Part shown: positions 24,871 through 32,943 of the stretch, in pieces | Layout of the letters: the number at the start of each line of letters is the position of its first letter | Numbering within the stretch: the stretch's first letter is position 1 | Source: Fibrobacter sp. | Lineage (GTDB): Bacteria; Fibrobacterota; Fibrobacteria; Fibrobacterales; Fibrobacteraceae | DNA: 36,547 nt | Direction: 5' to 3' | Assembly: GCA_012511955.1 (NCBI GenBank) | Contig: JAAZFC010000042.1 | Location: 1-36,547, forward strand | The notes under the pieces: generated by a model | What the model saw: only the letters and a program-made list of their open reading frames with translations | The model's database searches: none | Told to the model about the DNA's origin: nothing | Program-made: the position numbers and the translations under genes

Positions 24871-26811
24871 CTAAAATTTCATCACAATTATGGTAATATC
24901 ATCTACAGGTTCCGCATCTTGACGAAAATCTGCCAATTCTTTGAGTAAATGCAGGCGCAATTCATCGGCTCCCATGGAAGCGTGATTTTCTACAAATATT
25001 TGTAATTTTTCTAAATCGTACATTTCCCCAGCGGCATTGCGCTCTTCTATAACTCCATCGGTATATAATAACACCACATCACCTTCTTGTACAGGCAGCT
25101 CACGCTCGCGCAAAATCTCGCTTACATCGTCAGTCATTCCCAAAGCTATGCCACCGCTACGCAGAGTAAAAAGCTTTTGCTGAGACTTGCTGTAATGCAA
25201 AATATGTTCGTGTCCACATGCGGTGTAACGCAACTTTTTATGCTGGTAATCCCACTCAAAAAGCAACATGGTAATAAACATACTCGACTTAATTTTACGA
25301 GAAATCTCTTTATTAGTATCTACTAACAACTCATAAGTGTTAGGATAAAAAGGATATTTGCTTTCTAAAATAGTTTGCAAAATAGTCATTAGCATCCCTG
25401 CAGGCACTCCCTTACCCGAAACATCGCCAATGGCAATGCCTAAACGACCATCATCCCTTTGGAAAAAGTCGAAGTAATCCCCCCCTATTTCTTTGGCGGG
25501 GGTCATGGAGCCAGCTAGTTCTATACCCTCAACTTCAGGGATTTTGTGAGGCAATAAATCCGCCTGAATTTTTTGCCCCAAGTTCAGTTCACTGGTAACT
25601 CTTTCCTGTTCTATACGCTGGGAAAGCATTCGCGATGAATTAATCATCATAGTGGCATAATGAGCAAAAGTGTGAGATAAATAAAAGTCACTTTCACTGA
25701 TATAACGCTCATAAAGCTTGTTTTGGAGTACTAAAACTCCCAACAGGTCATTCTCTAAAACTAAGGGTGAAAGCACTAAACTTTGAATATTGTGCTGCCT
25801 GTCTCCCAAAGTAATAATGCGTTCATCTAAACTGGCGTAGGGTATATAAATGGGCTTTTTACCGTGCCCGCATTGCCAAATCAGGTTGTTTTCTTCGGTA
25901 ATCACTTGAGTTTTAATCATTTTATGTAATTGCTCTATGCGTAAAAATGGCGCTTGAGTTCCCACCACCATGGGCTGAAAAGGCCCGTAAAGCGCCGTAG
26001 CACGGAAATGATTTTGATCTTCATGCCATATATAAATGGCCGATGACTTGATTTCGAGCACTTGACACATGTTTTGTAAAAACTTTTGCGCTGTTTCTTG
26101 AAAGTTCGTAACCGCTTGCATAACTTCAGTGAGATTTTCACTCATGGTGCTCGCCAATTCTTTCTCATCCATATTTTGCTGACGATCAGCTTTGATAGCT
26201 CCCATGGCATCGAAAAAAGTACGCATCCATGACCATGCAATAACAGTTAAAGGGAGCACCCTAAAAAAGGGCAAAGGAAACACCGCTGCTAAAAACACCA
26301 GCAAAATGCTCAGCCTATCGCGACCGCGGGGGCGAATAGCCCAACGCCCATAGGAAGTTTGAAAGCGCCACCAAAGAATAAGCACCAAAACTTGAGAGGG
26401 AAAACGATTAAATGTGGGAGGAAAATTTTTAATATAAAGTAACTGCACCACAAAGTTAATTACAACACAAATAGCAATACTCTTTAAAAAAGCGATACTG
26501 TGTTGTTTGTATTTACCTTTTTCGGTAATTTCTGCTTCTAAAACTGCCCAAACCAAGCCTCCAAAAATTATAGGATCTATAAGGCGTATCCAAAAGTTCC
26601 AATGGGGATGTTTAAAAACCCAAGCACTTAAAACCACTTGCCACATAAAAAACAGAACTGGCGGCCATAGATTATAATGATAGGAACGCCGCACACCAAT
26701 ATCGGGAAAGGAACGCAAAAATAGCACTACTAGCAAAGGAATTACAGCTAATACAGGAAGAGTATTTAAGATAAAGGTCGCTAACACATTATTTACCCAA
26801 TAAACTAACAT
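24871..26811 (-). CDS. Membrane-anchored GAF-SpoIIE/RsbU-type PP2C serine phosphatase
   Basis: This 646-residue protein has three parts. Residues 1-195 contain six to seven hydrophobic helices. Residues about 225-400 form a GAF-like sensor domain, preceded by a helical linker. Residues about 425-646 form a SpoIIE/RsbU-type PP2C domain. PP2C metal-site motifs are visible: EIGGDYFDFF, AIGDVSGKGVPAGM, LYTDGVIEERN and DDITIIVMKF at the very end. Such enzymes dephosphorylate anti-anti-sigma factors of the SpoIIAA/RsbV type in partner-switching cascades; neither an anti-sigma kinase nor a stand-alone STAS protein is next to it. The membrane part resembles a 7TM sensor but no named family was recognised. 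No clear ribosome binding site precedes the ATG. The stop is 61 bp before the aminotransferase start. Confidence 0.9.
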   Translation of the reverse strand: MLVYWVNNVLATFILNTLPVLAVIPLLVVLFLRSFPDIGVRRSYHYNLWPPVLFFMWQVVLSAWVFKHPHWNFWIRLIDPIIFGGLVWAVLEAEITEKGKYKQHSIAFLKSIAICVVINFVVQLLYIKNFPPTFNRFPSQVLVLILWWRFQTSYGRWAIRPRGRDRLSILLVFLAAVFPLPFFRVLPLTVIAWSWMRTFFDAMGAIKADRQQNMDEKELASTMSENLTEVMQAVTNFQETAQKFLQNMCQVLEIKSSAIYIWHEDQNHFRATALYGPFQPMVVGTQAPFLRIEQLHKMIKTQVITEENNLIWQCGHGKKPIYIPYASLDERIITLGDRQHNIQSLVLSPLVLENDLLGVLVLQNKLYERYISESDFYLSHTFAHYATMMINSSRMLSQRIEQERVTSELNLGQKIQADLLPHKIPEVEGIELAGSMTPAKEIGGDYFDFFQRDDGRLGIAIGDVSGKGVPAGMLMTILQTILESKYPFYPNTYELLVDTNKEISRKIKSSMFITMLLFEWDYQHKKLRYTACGHEHILHYSKSQQKLFTLRSGGIALGMTDDVSEILRERELPVQEGDVVLLYTDGVIEERNAAGEMYDLEKLQIFVENHASMGADELRLHLLKELADFRQDAEPVDDITIIVMKF

Positions 26812-26861
26812 AAATAATATAGTTATATGCGAGACTTTTGCTGAGGATAAGAATTATATAT

Positions 26862-27551
26862 TCAATATCCGGGATGATTATCCCATAATCGCACCTGTAA
26901 ACGATCGGAATAACGCAACCCATGCTCCACACACCACTGGGCTACTTGGGGGGCCACTTGGGCAATTTCAGCGTTATTTTTAGCCTGAGGCATAAGATAA
27001 ACTTGATCTCTAGGGAGCTTTAAAACTTCAATATGAGCTAAAACTTCTTCTAAGTCGGTTAAACTTTCCACCACATATTTGTAAAACACTTGTCCAGATC
27101 GCCATTTGGTCCACTGCCACAGAGCAGTGCAATCTTCAATAATTTTGCGATGCTGGGAACACCAAGGCTCTTCCGTGGGGATAGAATTAGACAATTTGGG
27201 TGAAATCACCACCAAATCAGCGGGTAAATCTCTGAAAATCGTCCCCGCTGTTTCTATATGAATTTTGTAGCCTTTTTGACGCAAAGTCTCACACAACGCA
27301 AAAATATTTTCATTGAGCAAAGGTTCACCACCAGTTAAAACTACAGTATTTACAGCGTATTCGCTTAATTTATCCAAAATTTTCGCCTTTGATAACATTT
27401 TCCCTTCCACTCGATGGGAAGCTTGGGGGGTATCGCAAAAAACGCAACGCAAATTGCAGCCCGACAGGCGTATAAAAGCACAGGGCAACCCCATGGCTGG
27501 ACCTTCACCTTGAATGGAAACGAATATTTCATTTATCAAATACATTTGCAT
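26862..27551 (-). CDS. queE: 7-carboxy-7-deazaguanine synthase (radical SAM)
   Basis: This 229-residue protein begins with INEIFVSIQGEGPAMGLPCA, the recognition segment of QueE. Next comes the radical-SAM cluster motif C-x3-C-x2-C (Cys32, Cys36, Cys39 in GCNLRCVFCDT), which is the short form expected for this family, and the SAM-binding TGGEPLL at about residue 76. QueE converts 6-carboxytetrahydropterin to 7-carboxy-7-deazaguanine on the route to queuosine (preQ0/preQ1). The length equals the usual QueE length. No other queuosine genes (queC, queD, queF) are adjacent. The start may be Met1 (27551) or Met3 (27545); no strong ribosome binding site favours either. It is divergent from the next gene. 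Confidence 0.93.
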   Translation of the reverse strand: MQMYLINEIFVSIQGEGPAMGLPCAFIRLSGCNLRCVFCDTPQASHRVEGKMLSKAKILDKLSEYAVNTVVLTGGEPLLNENIFALCETLRQKGYKIHIETAGTIFRDLPADLVVISPKLSNSIPTEEPWCSQHRKIIEDCTALWQWTKWRSGQVFYKYVVESLTDLEEVLAHIEVLKLPRDQVYLMPQAKNNAEIAQVAPQVAQWCVEHGLRYSDRLQVRLWDNHPGY

Positions 27552-27623
27552 AATCTACTAAAGACTTAGTACCATTCATCGGCTTTGACTTGTTTTTCTG
27601 ATGAAATTAACAATATTGTCTAT

Positions 27624-29561
27624 ATGCGTACAATTAATATTGTCATTTTTACTCTTTTAGCTTTTTATCAAGTTTGGGCTTGTCCTTTTCACGATCCTGA
27701 GCTGCCCACTTGGAACCCCCTGGGCGAAGATATTTTTGTCTTATCTACTTTTTTAGAAAAGAAAAATGGTGAATTTTACCCTGGGGTGAGTTGGCCCACC
27801 AATGAAAAAGAAGGCTGGCCTGTGCAAACTCCTGAGGCTGGAGAAGTAATAGAATTGCGAGAGAGTCCCTATGATTACGGCAAGGCTCTAGTGCTTCAAG
27901 GAGTATCGGGGCATCAATGGGTTTTTGCCCATTTAAGCAGCTTTAGCCCAGCTTTAGATTCAGCTTTTGAAGCCAAAAAACACCTCAAAAAAAGCAATGA
28001 ATTAAAGTGGCAACCCCCTCAAACAACCTGGACAAAATTCAATGAATACGATACTATAGGTTACAGCGGACAAACCGGAACTTCAGAACCCAATTTGCTT
28101 TTAGAAATGCGCGGTGCCAGGGGAAAAACCATCTTAAACCCTTGTTTTTACGGCATAGCCTGTGATGATAGTGTGTATATCAAGTTAGTGGGGGCAGCGG
28201 TGTGGGATGCAGCTAACCCCAAAAGCAATTTGAGTTTAACCTCGGAAGCTGCATTAAAAAAAGGTTGCCTCGAAGTTGACCCTAGTTTTATAGAACCTCG
28301 CTTAGCATTGAAATTCTTGGATTATACCCACAAATCATCTACTAAACCCACGGGAATCTATGAATTGAACATGCAGGTTGGCGATAAAATGGTATTTGCC
28401 AAAGAATATCAACAGCTAGGCATAAGCCAAAAAGATGTAATTTTTGAAGAAATATTATGGGCGGAAAATCAAAAAAGTCCAGGAGAATGGCATGTGATGG
28501 CCCCGGGAACTCGTCCCAACCCCAGCACCGAAGGTTCAGCGCGAACTTTGTCACAATTTATGCGCAATGTGGTGCGTTACAACGACCGCCGAGCTAAAAG
28601 CCATCCGGTAAAATTAAATGTCATGGACTATCGCTACAATGAATCGTATTTTGCTTTGGTACCCCGGGAAAAATGCTCTCCCACTTACAATCACAGCCTT
28701 TACCATCACCAAGACTCCCTGCTTTTCACCTTTTTGTCGCGCCCTTGGCTCAACTTAAAAGTTTGCGTGCAAAGCGACGCCAAGGTGAGCATTTTAGACG
28801 AAAACAAACATATTCTCAGCAATGAGATTTGCCAAGAATTTCCCCACGAAGCCATCCAGCTTTCCGCAATTTTGCAGAAATTCCCCCAGGGGCGCACTTT
28901 AACTGTCAGCGCCAACCAAAATTCCCGCGCTATTGCAGTGCGCCCAGTAAGGCTTTCGCCCAATCAAAAGATTTCTTGGTTCCAAGACGGCGTGCAACTG
29001 GAATTTACCCATCATCGCCCGCTTTTTCCCACAGCTTTGGCCTGGGAACTGCAAAACGACAAAAAAGGCCAAGCCTTGCGCGTGCATCCCAAAGGATTTT
29101 ACACCACAGGGAAGGTTAAAACTTGTATGCGCCCCGACGATTCCCAAGCCCAGCTTTATCGCTTAAATGCCGACACGCAAAAATGGGAATGGCTGGCGAC
29201 GCAAAATAGCAGCACCATAAATGGGCAAAAATATCTTTGCGCCACCACCAGCGAACTCCAGGATTTAAGCTTTAGAATAGATAAAACGCCTCCCAAACTG
29301 GGCACTCCCCAAAACACAATAATTTCAGAAAAAGGCAAAGATATTCCCGCTTGGCGCATTCCCCTTCACGAAAACGGTGCGGGCATCGCCAGTGGCAACG
29401 ATTTACAAGCCTGGCAGGGTGAAACTTGGGTTCCCTTACGCTACCAAGCCCACAGCAGCGAAATTATCATAAAAAAACGCCATCTCAAAAAAGGCGTGCC
29501 TCTGCGCGTGGAAATGCGCGATGCCGTGGGCAATAAAAGCACAGCCAATCTGAAGCTATAA
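27624..29561 (+). CDS. Secreted protein with a degenerate LytM/M23-like fold and beta-sandwich C-terminus
   Basis: A TTG at 27585 is in frame, but the ATG at 27624 directly begins a signal peptide (MRTINIVIFTLLAFYQVWA, then Cys20), giving 645 residues. Residues about 30-195 follow the layout of M23 (LytM) peptidases: a TPEAGEVIEL strand, DYGKALVLQG, HQWVFAHLSSF, the turn DTIGYSGQTGTSEPNLLLEM, then TILNPC. The zinc ligands appear to be lost: the HxGxD region reads YPGVSWP, and the final His-x-His reads Leu-Leu-Leu-Glu where LHFE is usual. Only the His of FAHLS remains. It is therefore probably not an active peptidase and may bind peptidoglycan or have a structural role. The rest (about 250-645) looks like several beta-sandwich domains ending in a family-typical MRDAVGNKS strand. 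The last stretch is not assigned. Confidence 0.7.
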   Translation: MRTINIVIFTLLAFYQVWACPFHDPELPTWNPLGEDIFVLSTFLEKKNGEFYPGVSWPTNEKEGWPVQTPEAGEVIELRESPYDYGKALVLQGVSGHQWVFAHLSSFSPALDSAFEAKKHLKKSNELKWQPPQTTWTKFNEYDTIGYSGQTGTSEPNLLLEMRGARGKTILNPCFYGIACDDSVYIKLVGAAVWDAANPKSNLSLTSEAALKKGCLEVDPSFIEPRLALKFLDYTHKSSTKPTGIYELNMQVGDKMVFAKEYQQLGISQKDVIFEEILWAENQKSPGEWHVMAPGTRPNPSTEGSARTLSQFMRNVVRYNDRRAKSHPVKLNVMDYRYNESYFALVPREKCSPTYNHSLYHHQDSLLFTFLSRPWLNLKVCVQSDAKVSILDENKHILSNEICQEFPHEAIQLSAILQKFPQGRTLTVSANQNSRAIAVRPVRLSPNQKISWFQDGVQLEFTHHRPLFPTALAWELQNDKKGQALRVHPKGFYTTGKVKTCMRPDDSQAQLYRLNADTQKWEWLATQNSSTINGQKYLCATTSELQDLSFRIDKTPPKLGTPQNTIISEKGKDIPAWRIPLHENGAGIASGNDLQAWQGETWVPLRYQAHSSEIIIKKRHLKKGVPLRVEMRDAVGNKSTANLKL

Positions 29562-29583
29562 GTGTTGTCTTGGGACAACACTT
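29560..29583 (+). terminator. Perfect 10-bp hairpin overlapping the stop codon
   Basis: AAGTGTTGTC (29560-29569) pairs fully with GACAACACTT (29574-29583) across a 4-base loop. The stem begins within the TAA stop. It is not followed by a T-tract, so by itself it is a weak terminator; it may stabilise the mRNA 3' end or act together with the next hairpin. Confidence 0.45.
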
Positions 29584-29595
29584 GTGCATAAAATT

Positions 29596-29629
29596 AGGCC
29601 ATTTCTACCCCGAAGTGGCTTATTTTTAT
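29596..29629 (+). terminator. Second hairpin with T-tract upstream of the pectinesterase gene
   Basis: AGGCCATTT (29596-29604) pairs with AAGTGGCTT (29613-29621), allowing two G-U pairs, with an 8-base loop and a following ATTTTTAT. It is positioned as a rho-independent terminator for the preceding gene, about 20 bases before the ribosome binding site of the next. Confidence 0.55.
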
Positions 29630-29648
29630 GATATAAAGAGGAAGTTGT

Positions 29649-31403
29649 ATGAAAAAACTATGCTTAATAATGATTTTTAGCTTAAACTTTGCACTTTGGG
29701 CCCAAGAAAGGCAAAAAATAGATTTTGTGGTGGGAATAGATGGAGATTTTAAAGCCGCTCAGGAAGTAGCTGCCCAAAAAGCTCCCCAGCAAAACCGCTT
29801 TGTGATATTTTTCCCCACCGGCGAATACCCCATTGGCACTCTCACCGGCGATGCCAACCAAAAAACCACTTTTAGCACTTCTAATGTATCGTTTATTGGG
29901 CAGGAAACCCAAAACACCAGCATCACCAACCGCTCCAGCGACGAAGGCATTGGAATCACCGCCACTTTGTGCTTTAATAAAGCCGACAATATTTACATGC
30001 AAGATATAACCGTGCACAACAAAGCCAACTACGGCAATCCCAGTTCTTACACCGAAACCGGCCGCCATGTAGCCGTTCAAGAACAAGGAAAGAAGTTTAT
30101 CTATAAAAATGTGCGTTTACTTAGCACCCAAGACACTTATTACACCAAAGGCACCAAAACTTATTGGGAAAACGGTGAAATCCACGGAACCACTGACTTT
30201 ATTTGCGGTGGAGGCGATGTGTTTTTCAATGAATGTAAAATTTACACCCTTAAAAGAAGCGCTATTACTGCCGCTTCTAGCACCAACAATGAATGGGGTT
30301 ATGTATTTAAAAACTGTACCATTGACGGCAATAGCAATGCTGAAGGTTACACCCTGGGACGCTCATGGAACGATGCCAAAACCGTGTTTATAGGCACTAC
30401 TTTAAAGCTTTTACCCACCGCCGAAGGTTGGGGAAACCCCATGAATTCTGTGCCCCAAGTTTTTGCGGAATTTGAAACAAAAAACAGCTCAGGTCAACTT
30501 TTAGATTTAAGCTCCCGCCGCAAAACTTATAGCAAAAATGATATTACTGTTAATATAAATCCAGTATTAAGTGCTAATCAGGCTGCCCAATACACCATTG
30601 AAAATGTCTTAGGTGGTGATGACAACTGGCGACCCCAAGATTTAAGTGCGCAAATAGCTGCTCCCTTAGTGCAACAAAAAGACGCTAAACTTATATGGAA
30701 CGATCAAAGCAAAGTTCGCTATTGGGCAATTTTTAAGAAGGGAAAATATTTAGATAACACCATTGCCCCAGAATACGCCCTAAATCAGGCCCAAGATGGC
30801 GAAATTTACACCGTGCGTGCCGCCAACCAGATGGGAGGCTTAGGTCCAGCTTCTGTGCCCTTGAGTTTTGTGAGTGGTCCCCAGGATTATTATAGCTATC
30901 AATGCGAATATGGGGAAATGCACGAAAGTATTTTTGAAGATAAAAACCCAGGTTTTAATGGTTCGGGATATGTCAATTTTAACCCCGTTTTAGGATCCAG
31001 CGTAAGCGTCCCCATTTATTTAGAAAAGGGCGGCAACTACCTGTTAAATTTACGCTATGCCAACGGCAGTGATTACACTCGTTATTTAAGTGTGGAAGTG
31101 GATGGACAAACACAAAAAGATTCCTGGGAATTCCCCCCCACGGGAGCGTGGAATCAATGGATGGAAGATCAAATAGAAGTGGAGGTACCCGCTGGATCTA
31201 GCACAGTAAAATTTACCACCATCGACGCAAATGACGGGCCTAATTTGGATCAGTTTGAGTTTCAAGAAAAACCCACTCAAGAAAAACCCACTCATTTAAA
31301 ATACCGCAAAAACCATGCAGAAGAGTATTTTAATGGGCAAAATCACTGGTCAAATAAAGCTTTAAAACTCTATGATTTACAGGGAAAAAGGATAAGTCCT
31401 TAA
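29649..31403 (+). CDS. Secreted pectinesterase (CE8) with C-terminal CBM6/35-like domain
   Basis: This 584-residue protein has a signal peptide (cleavage near Ala18). The CE8 right-handed beta-helix covers about residues 22-340 and removes methyl esters from homogalacturonan. Catalytic residues are recognisable: Asp162 in STQDTYYTKG, Asp183 in GTTDFICGGGDVFF and Arg238 in YTLGRSW. The Asp-Asp spacing of 21 equals that of known CE8 enzymes. A linker with an Fn3-like strand set (about 340-415) leads to a CBM6/35-like jelly-roll (about 417-538: YQCEYGEMHES at the start, NGPNLD-type end with DGPNLDQFEF). After a short EKPTQ repeat the protein ends in ALKLYDLQGKRISP, which resembles the end of sorting domains found on secreted proteins of Bacteroidota and Fibrobacterota. 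AGAGGAAG before the ATG is a good ribosome binding site. Confidence 0.9.
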   Translation: MKKLCLIMIFSLNFALWAQERQKIDFVVGIDGDFKAAQEVAAQKAPQQNRFVIFFPTGEYPIGTLTGDANQKTTFSTSNVSFIGQETQNTSITNRSSDEGIGITATLCFNKADNIYMQDITVHNKANYGNPSSYTETGRHVAVQEQGKKFIYKNVRLLSTQDTYYTKGTKTYWENGEIHGTTDFICGGGDVFFNECKIYTLKRSAITAASSTNNEWGYVFKNCTIDGNSNAEGYTLGRSWNDAKTVFIGTTLKLLPTAEGWGNPMNSVPQVFAEFETKNSSGQLLDLSSRRKTYSKNDITVNINPVLSANQAAQYTIENVLGGDDNWRPQDLSAQIAAPLVQQKDAKLIWNDQSKVRYWAIFKKGKYLDNTIAPEYALNQAQDGEIYTVRAANQMGGLGPASVPLSFVSGPQDYYSYQCEYGEMHESIFEDKNPGFNGSGYVNFNPVLGSSVSVPIYLEKGGNYLLNLRYANGSDYTRYLSVEVDGQTQKDSWEFPPTGAWNQWMEDQIEVEVPAGSSTVKFTTIDANDGPNLDQFEFQEKPTQEKPTHLKYRKNHAEEYFNGQNHWSNKALKLYDLQGKRISP

Positions 31404-31439
31404 GACCTGCTTTACCCAATTGAAAATCTTTGTATTATT

Positions 31440-31461
31440 GCACCTCAACGAGGTGCTTTTT
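31440..31461 (+). terminator. Terminator-like hairpin that contains the MFS gene's Shine-Dalgarno sequence
   Basis: GCACCTC (31440-31446) pairs perfectly with GAGGTGC (31450-31456) around a 3-base loop and is followed by TTTTT (31457-31461), a compact rho-independent terminator 36 bases after the pectinesterase stop. The 3' arm GAGGTG is also a perfect anti-SD complement, four bases before an in-frame TTG (31460). The same element may therefore end the pectinesterase transcript and, in read-through mRNA, hide the ribosome binding site of the transporter. Confidence 0.65.
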
Positions 31462-32818
31462 GCTTAATAAACCCCTAATTTTCGCCATTATTGCCATGGC
31501 TCTGTTGATGAATACCATCGATGCAACCATAGTAGCCACTGCTTTGCACACCTTGCAAATAGACCTGCAAACCACCGTGAGCTGGGCGGGCTGGACCATG
31601 ACCATATATTCCTTGGGTTTTGTGTTAATGCTCCCCTTAAGCGCTAAATTGAGCACCCGTTTTGGGCATAAACGCATATTTTTGCTTTCGGTGGGGACTT
31701 TTAGCCTAGCTTCGCTACTTTGCGCTCTGTCCCCCAATGTGGAGATTTTAATAGCCACCCGAGCCTTGCAAGCCATCGGCGGAGCGGGTATTACCCCGGC
31801 CGCCACGGGGATAATTGTGAATCATTTTGGCACAGCGCGGGATAAATATTTGGGGTTAATTGGCAGCACTTTTTCCATAGGAACCATGATTGGTCCTGTT
31901 TTTGGCAGTATAATTGTGAGCTATTTTAGCTGGCAGTGGATTTTTTTAATCAACTTACCTGTGGGCTTAGTGGCGGTTTTATTGGGTTTAAAGCTTATTC
32001 CTGCCGATAAAAAAGAACTGCTTAGCCACGAAGCACTGGATTTTAAAGGTTTAATTTATTTGGCCATGGGAATTTTAACCTTGATGTACGGTGCCACCTA
32101 TTTGGGCGAACACGGTTTACAAGGGCGTATTTATGTGATAGTTCCTCTGGTTGCTTTGAGTATTTTAGCATTTAGCGTTTTTGCATGGCATATCAAAAGG
32201 AGCCCTCACCCATTTATACACCCACGGCTTATAGTTGGCCCTGGCTTTGCTCCGGTAAATTTATTGAATATCATAAATGCCGGAATGGTGATGGGAGCTA
32301 TGTCTTTGGTACCGTTTTACGCTGTAAATCGCTATGGAATCACTGAATTGCGGGCAGGAACTATCTTGGTGGCCCAAGGAATTTCCGCCATATTTATGTC
32401 TATTTTAGCCAGCTTATACATTAGGCGCACCGGCTACCGCAAACCTTTGTACGCAGGGGCATTGGCGCTGATTTTTGCCCTTATTATGTTGGCCATTAGC
32501 CCAAAAATGGGCATTCCCCCAGTGTGGTGGCTGGCCGGTGGGGTTTTTATTGTGGGATGGGCTGCAGGTACCATGAGCCCCGCCGCTCGCAATGCAGGCA
32601 TACAACTCGCCCCCCAAGAATCAGCCAATATCGCCGCCATTCGCTCCTTGGGCTTGCAGTTTGGGCATATTTTGACCGTATCTATTAGCACCGCCCTAAT
32701 TACCGCATTTAGTCCAGCTTATGCCATCCAAGCTTTGGTCTATGCCGGCCTAGCAGTCTTGGTTTTAAGTACGCTATTAATCATTCCCAAAATACCAGAA
32801 AATCACGGGCATTGGTAA
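31460..32818 (+). CDS. MFS drug/solute efflux transporter, DHA2 (EmrB/QacA) type
   Basis: The frame is open from a TTG at 31430, but that start lies before a terminator hairpin. TTG at 31460 has GAGGTG four bases upstream and keeps the whole first helix; the first ATG (31496) would cut into helix 1. From 31460 the protein has 452 residues, about 14 hydrophobic helices, the DHA2 motif NTIDATIVATAL in helix 1, LSTRFGHKRIFLL (motif A) between helices 2 and 3, and the antiporter motif C-like GSTFSIGTMIGPVFGSII in helix 5. It should export drugs or metabolites using the proton gradient; the substrate is unknown. It follows the pectinesterase gene on the same strand but no functional link is evident. 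No TetR or MarR regulator is adjacent. Confidence 0.85.
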   Translation: MLNKPLIFAIIAMALLMNTIDATIVATALHTLQIDLQTTVSWAGWTMTIYSLGFVLMLPLSAKLSTRFGHKRIFLLSVGTFSLASLLCALSPNVEILIATRALQAIGGAGITPAATGIIVNHFGTARDKYLGLIGSTFSIGTMIGPVFGSIIVSYFSWQWIFLINLPVGLVAVLLGLKLIPADKKELLSHEALDFKGLIYLAMGILTLMYGATYLGEHGLQGRIYVIVPLVALSILAFSVFAWHIKRSPHPFIHPRLIVGPGFAPVNLLNIINAGMVMGAMSLVPFYAVNRYGITELRAGTILVAQGISAIFMSILASLYIRRTGYRKPLYAGALALIFALIMLAISPKMGIPPVWWLAGGVFIVGWAAGTMSPAARNAGIQLAPQESANIAAIRSLGLQFGHILTVSISTALITAFSPAYAIQALVYAGLAVLVLSTLLIIPKIPENHGHW

Positions 32819-32840
32819 AGGTTGTTGGCACCAAAACCCT

Positions 32841-32876
32841 TAAGTGTGATGCATATCACACTTATACTTTTTTATT
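32841..32876 (+). promoter_or_regulatory. Perfect palindrome: Crp/Fnr-type operator and/or terminator
   Basis: TAAGTGTGAT (32841-32850) pairs fully with ATCACACTTA (32855-32864) and is followed by TACTTTTTTATTT, so it reads as a terminator for the MFS gene. The same bases contain TGTGA-N6-TCACA (32845-32860), which is exactly the Crp consensus arrangement. It lies about 84 bases before the ATG of the DUF285 surface gene, whose probable -10 (TATAAA, 32916-32921) is about 64 bases from the centre of the palindrome. Either or both roles are possible. Confidence 0.55.
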
Positions 32877-32943
32877 TACTTTATATGTCAACTCAAACTA
32901 AAATAAACTAGTATTTATAAATATCATATTTATTAGAGTTATT

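Noticed and set aside
27585-27623. TTG at 27585 as start of the pseudo-LytM gene
   Set aside because: The ATG at 27624 begins the signal peptide directly; the upstream residues are polar and would spoil it.
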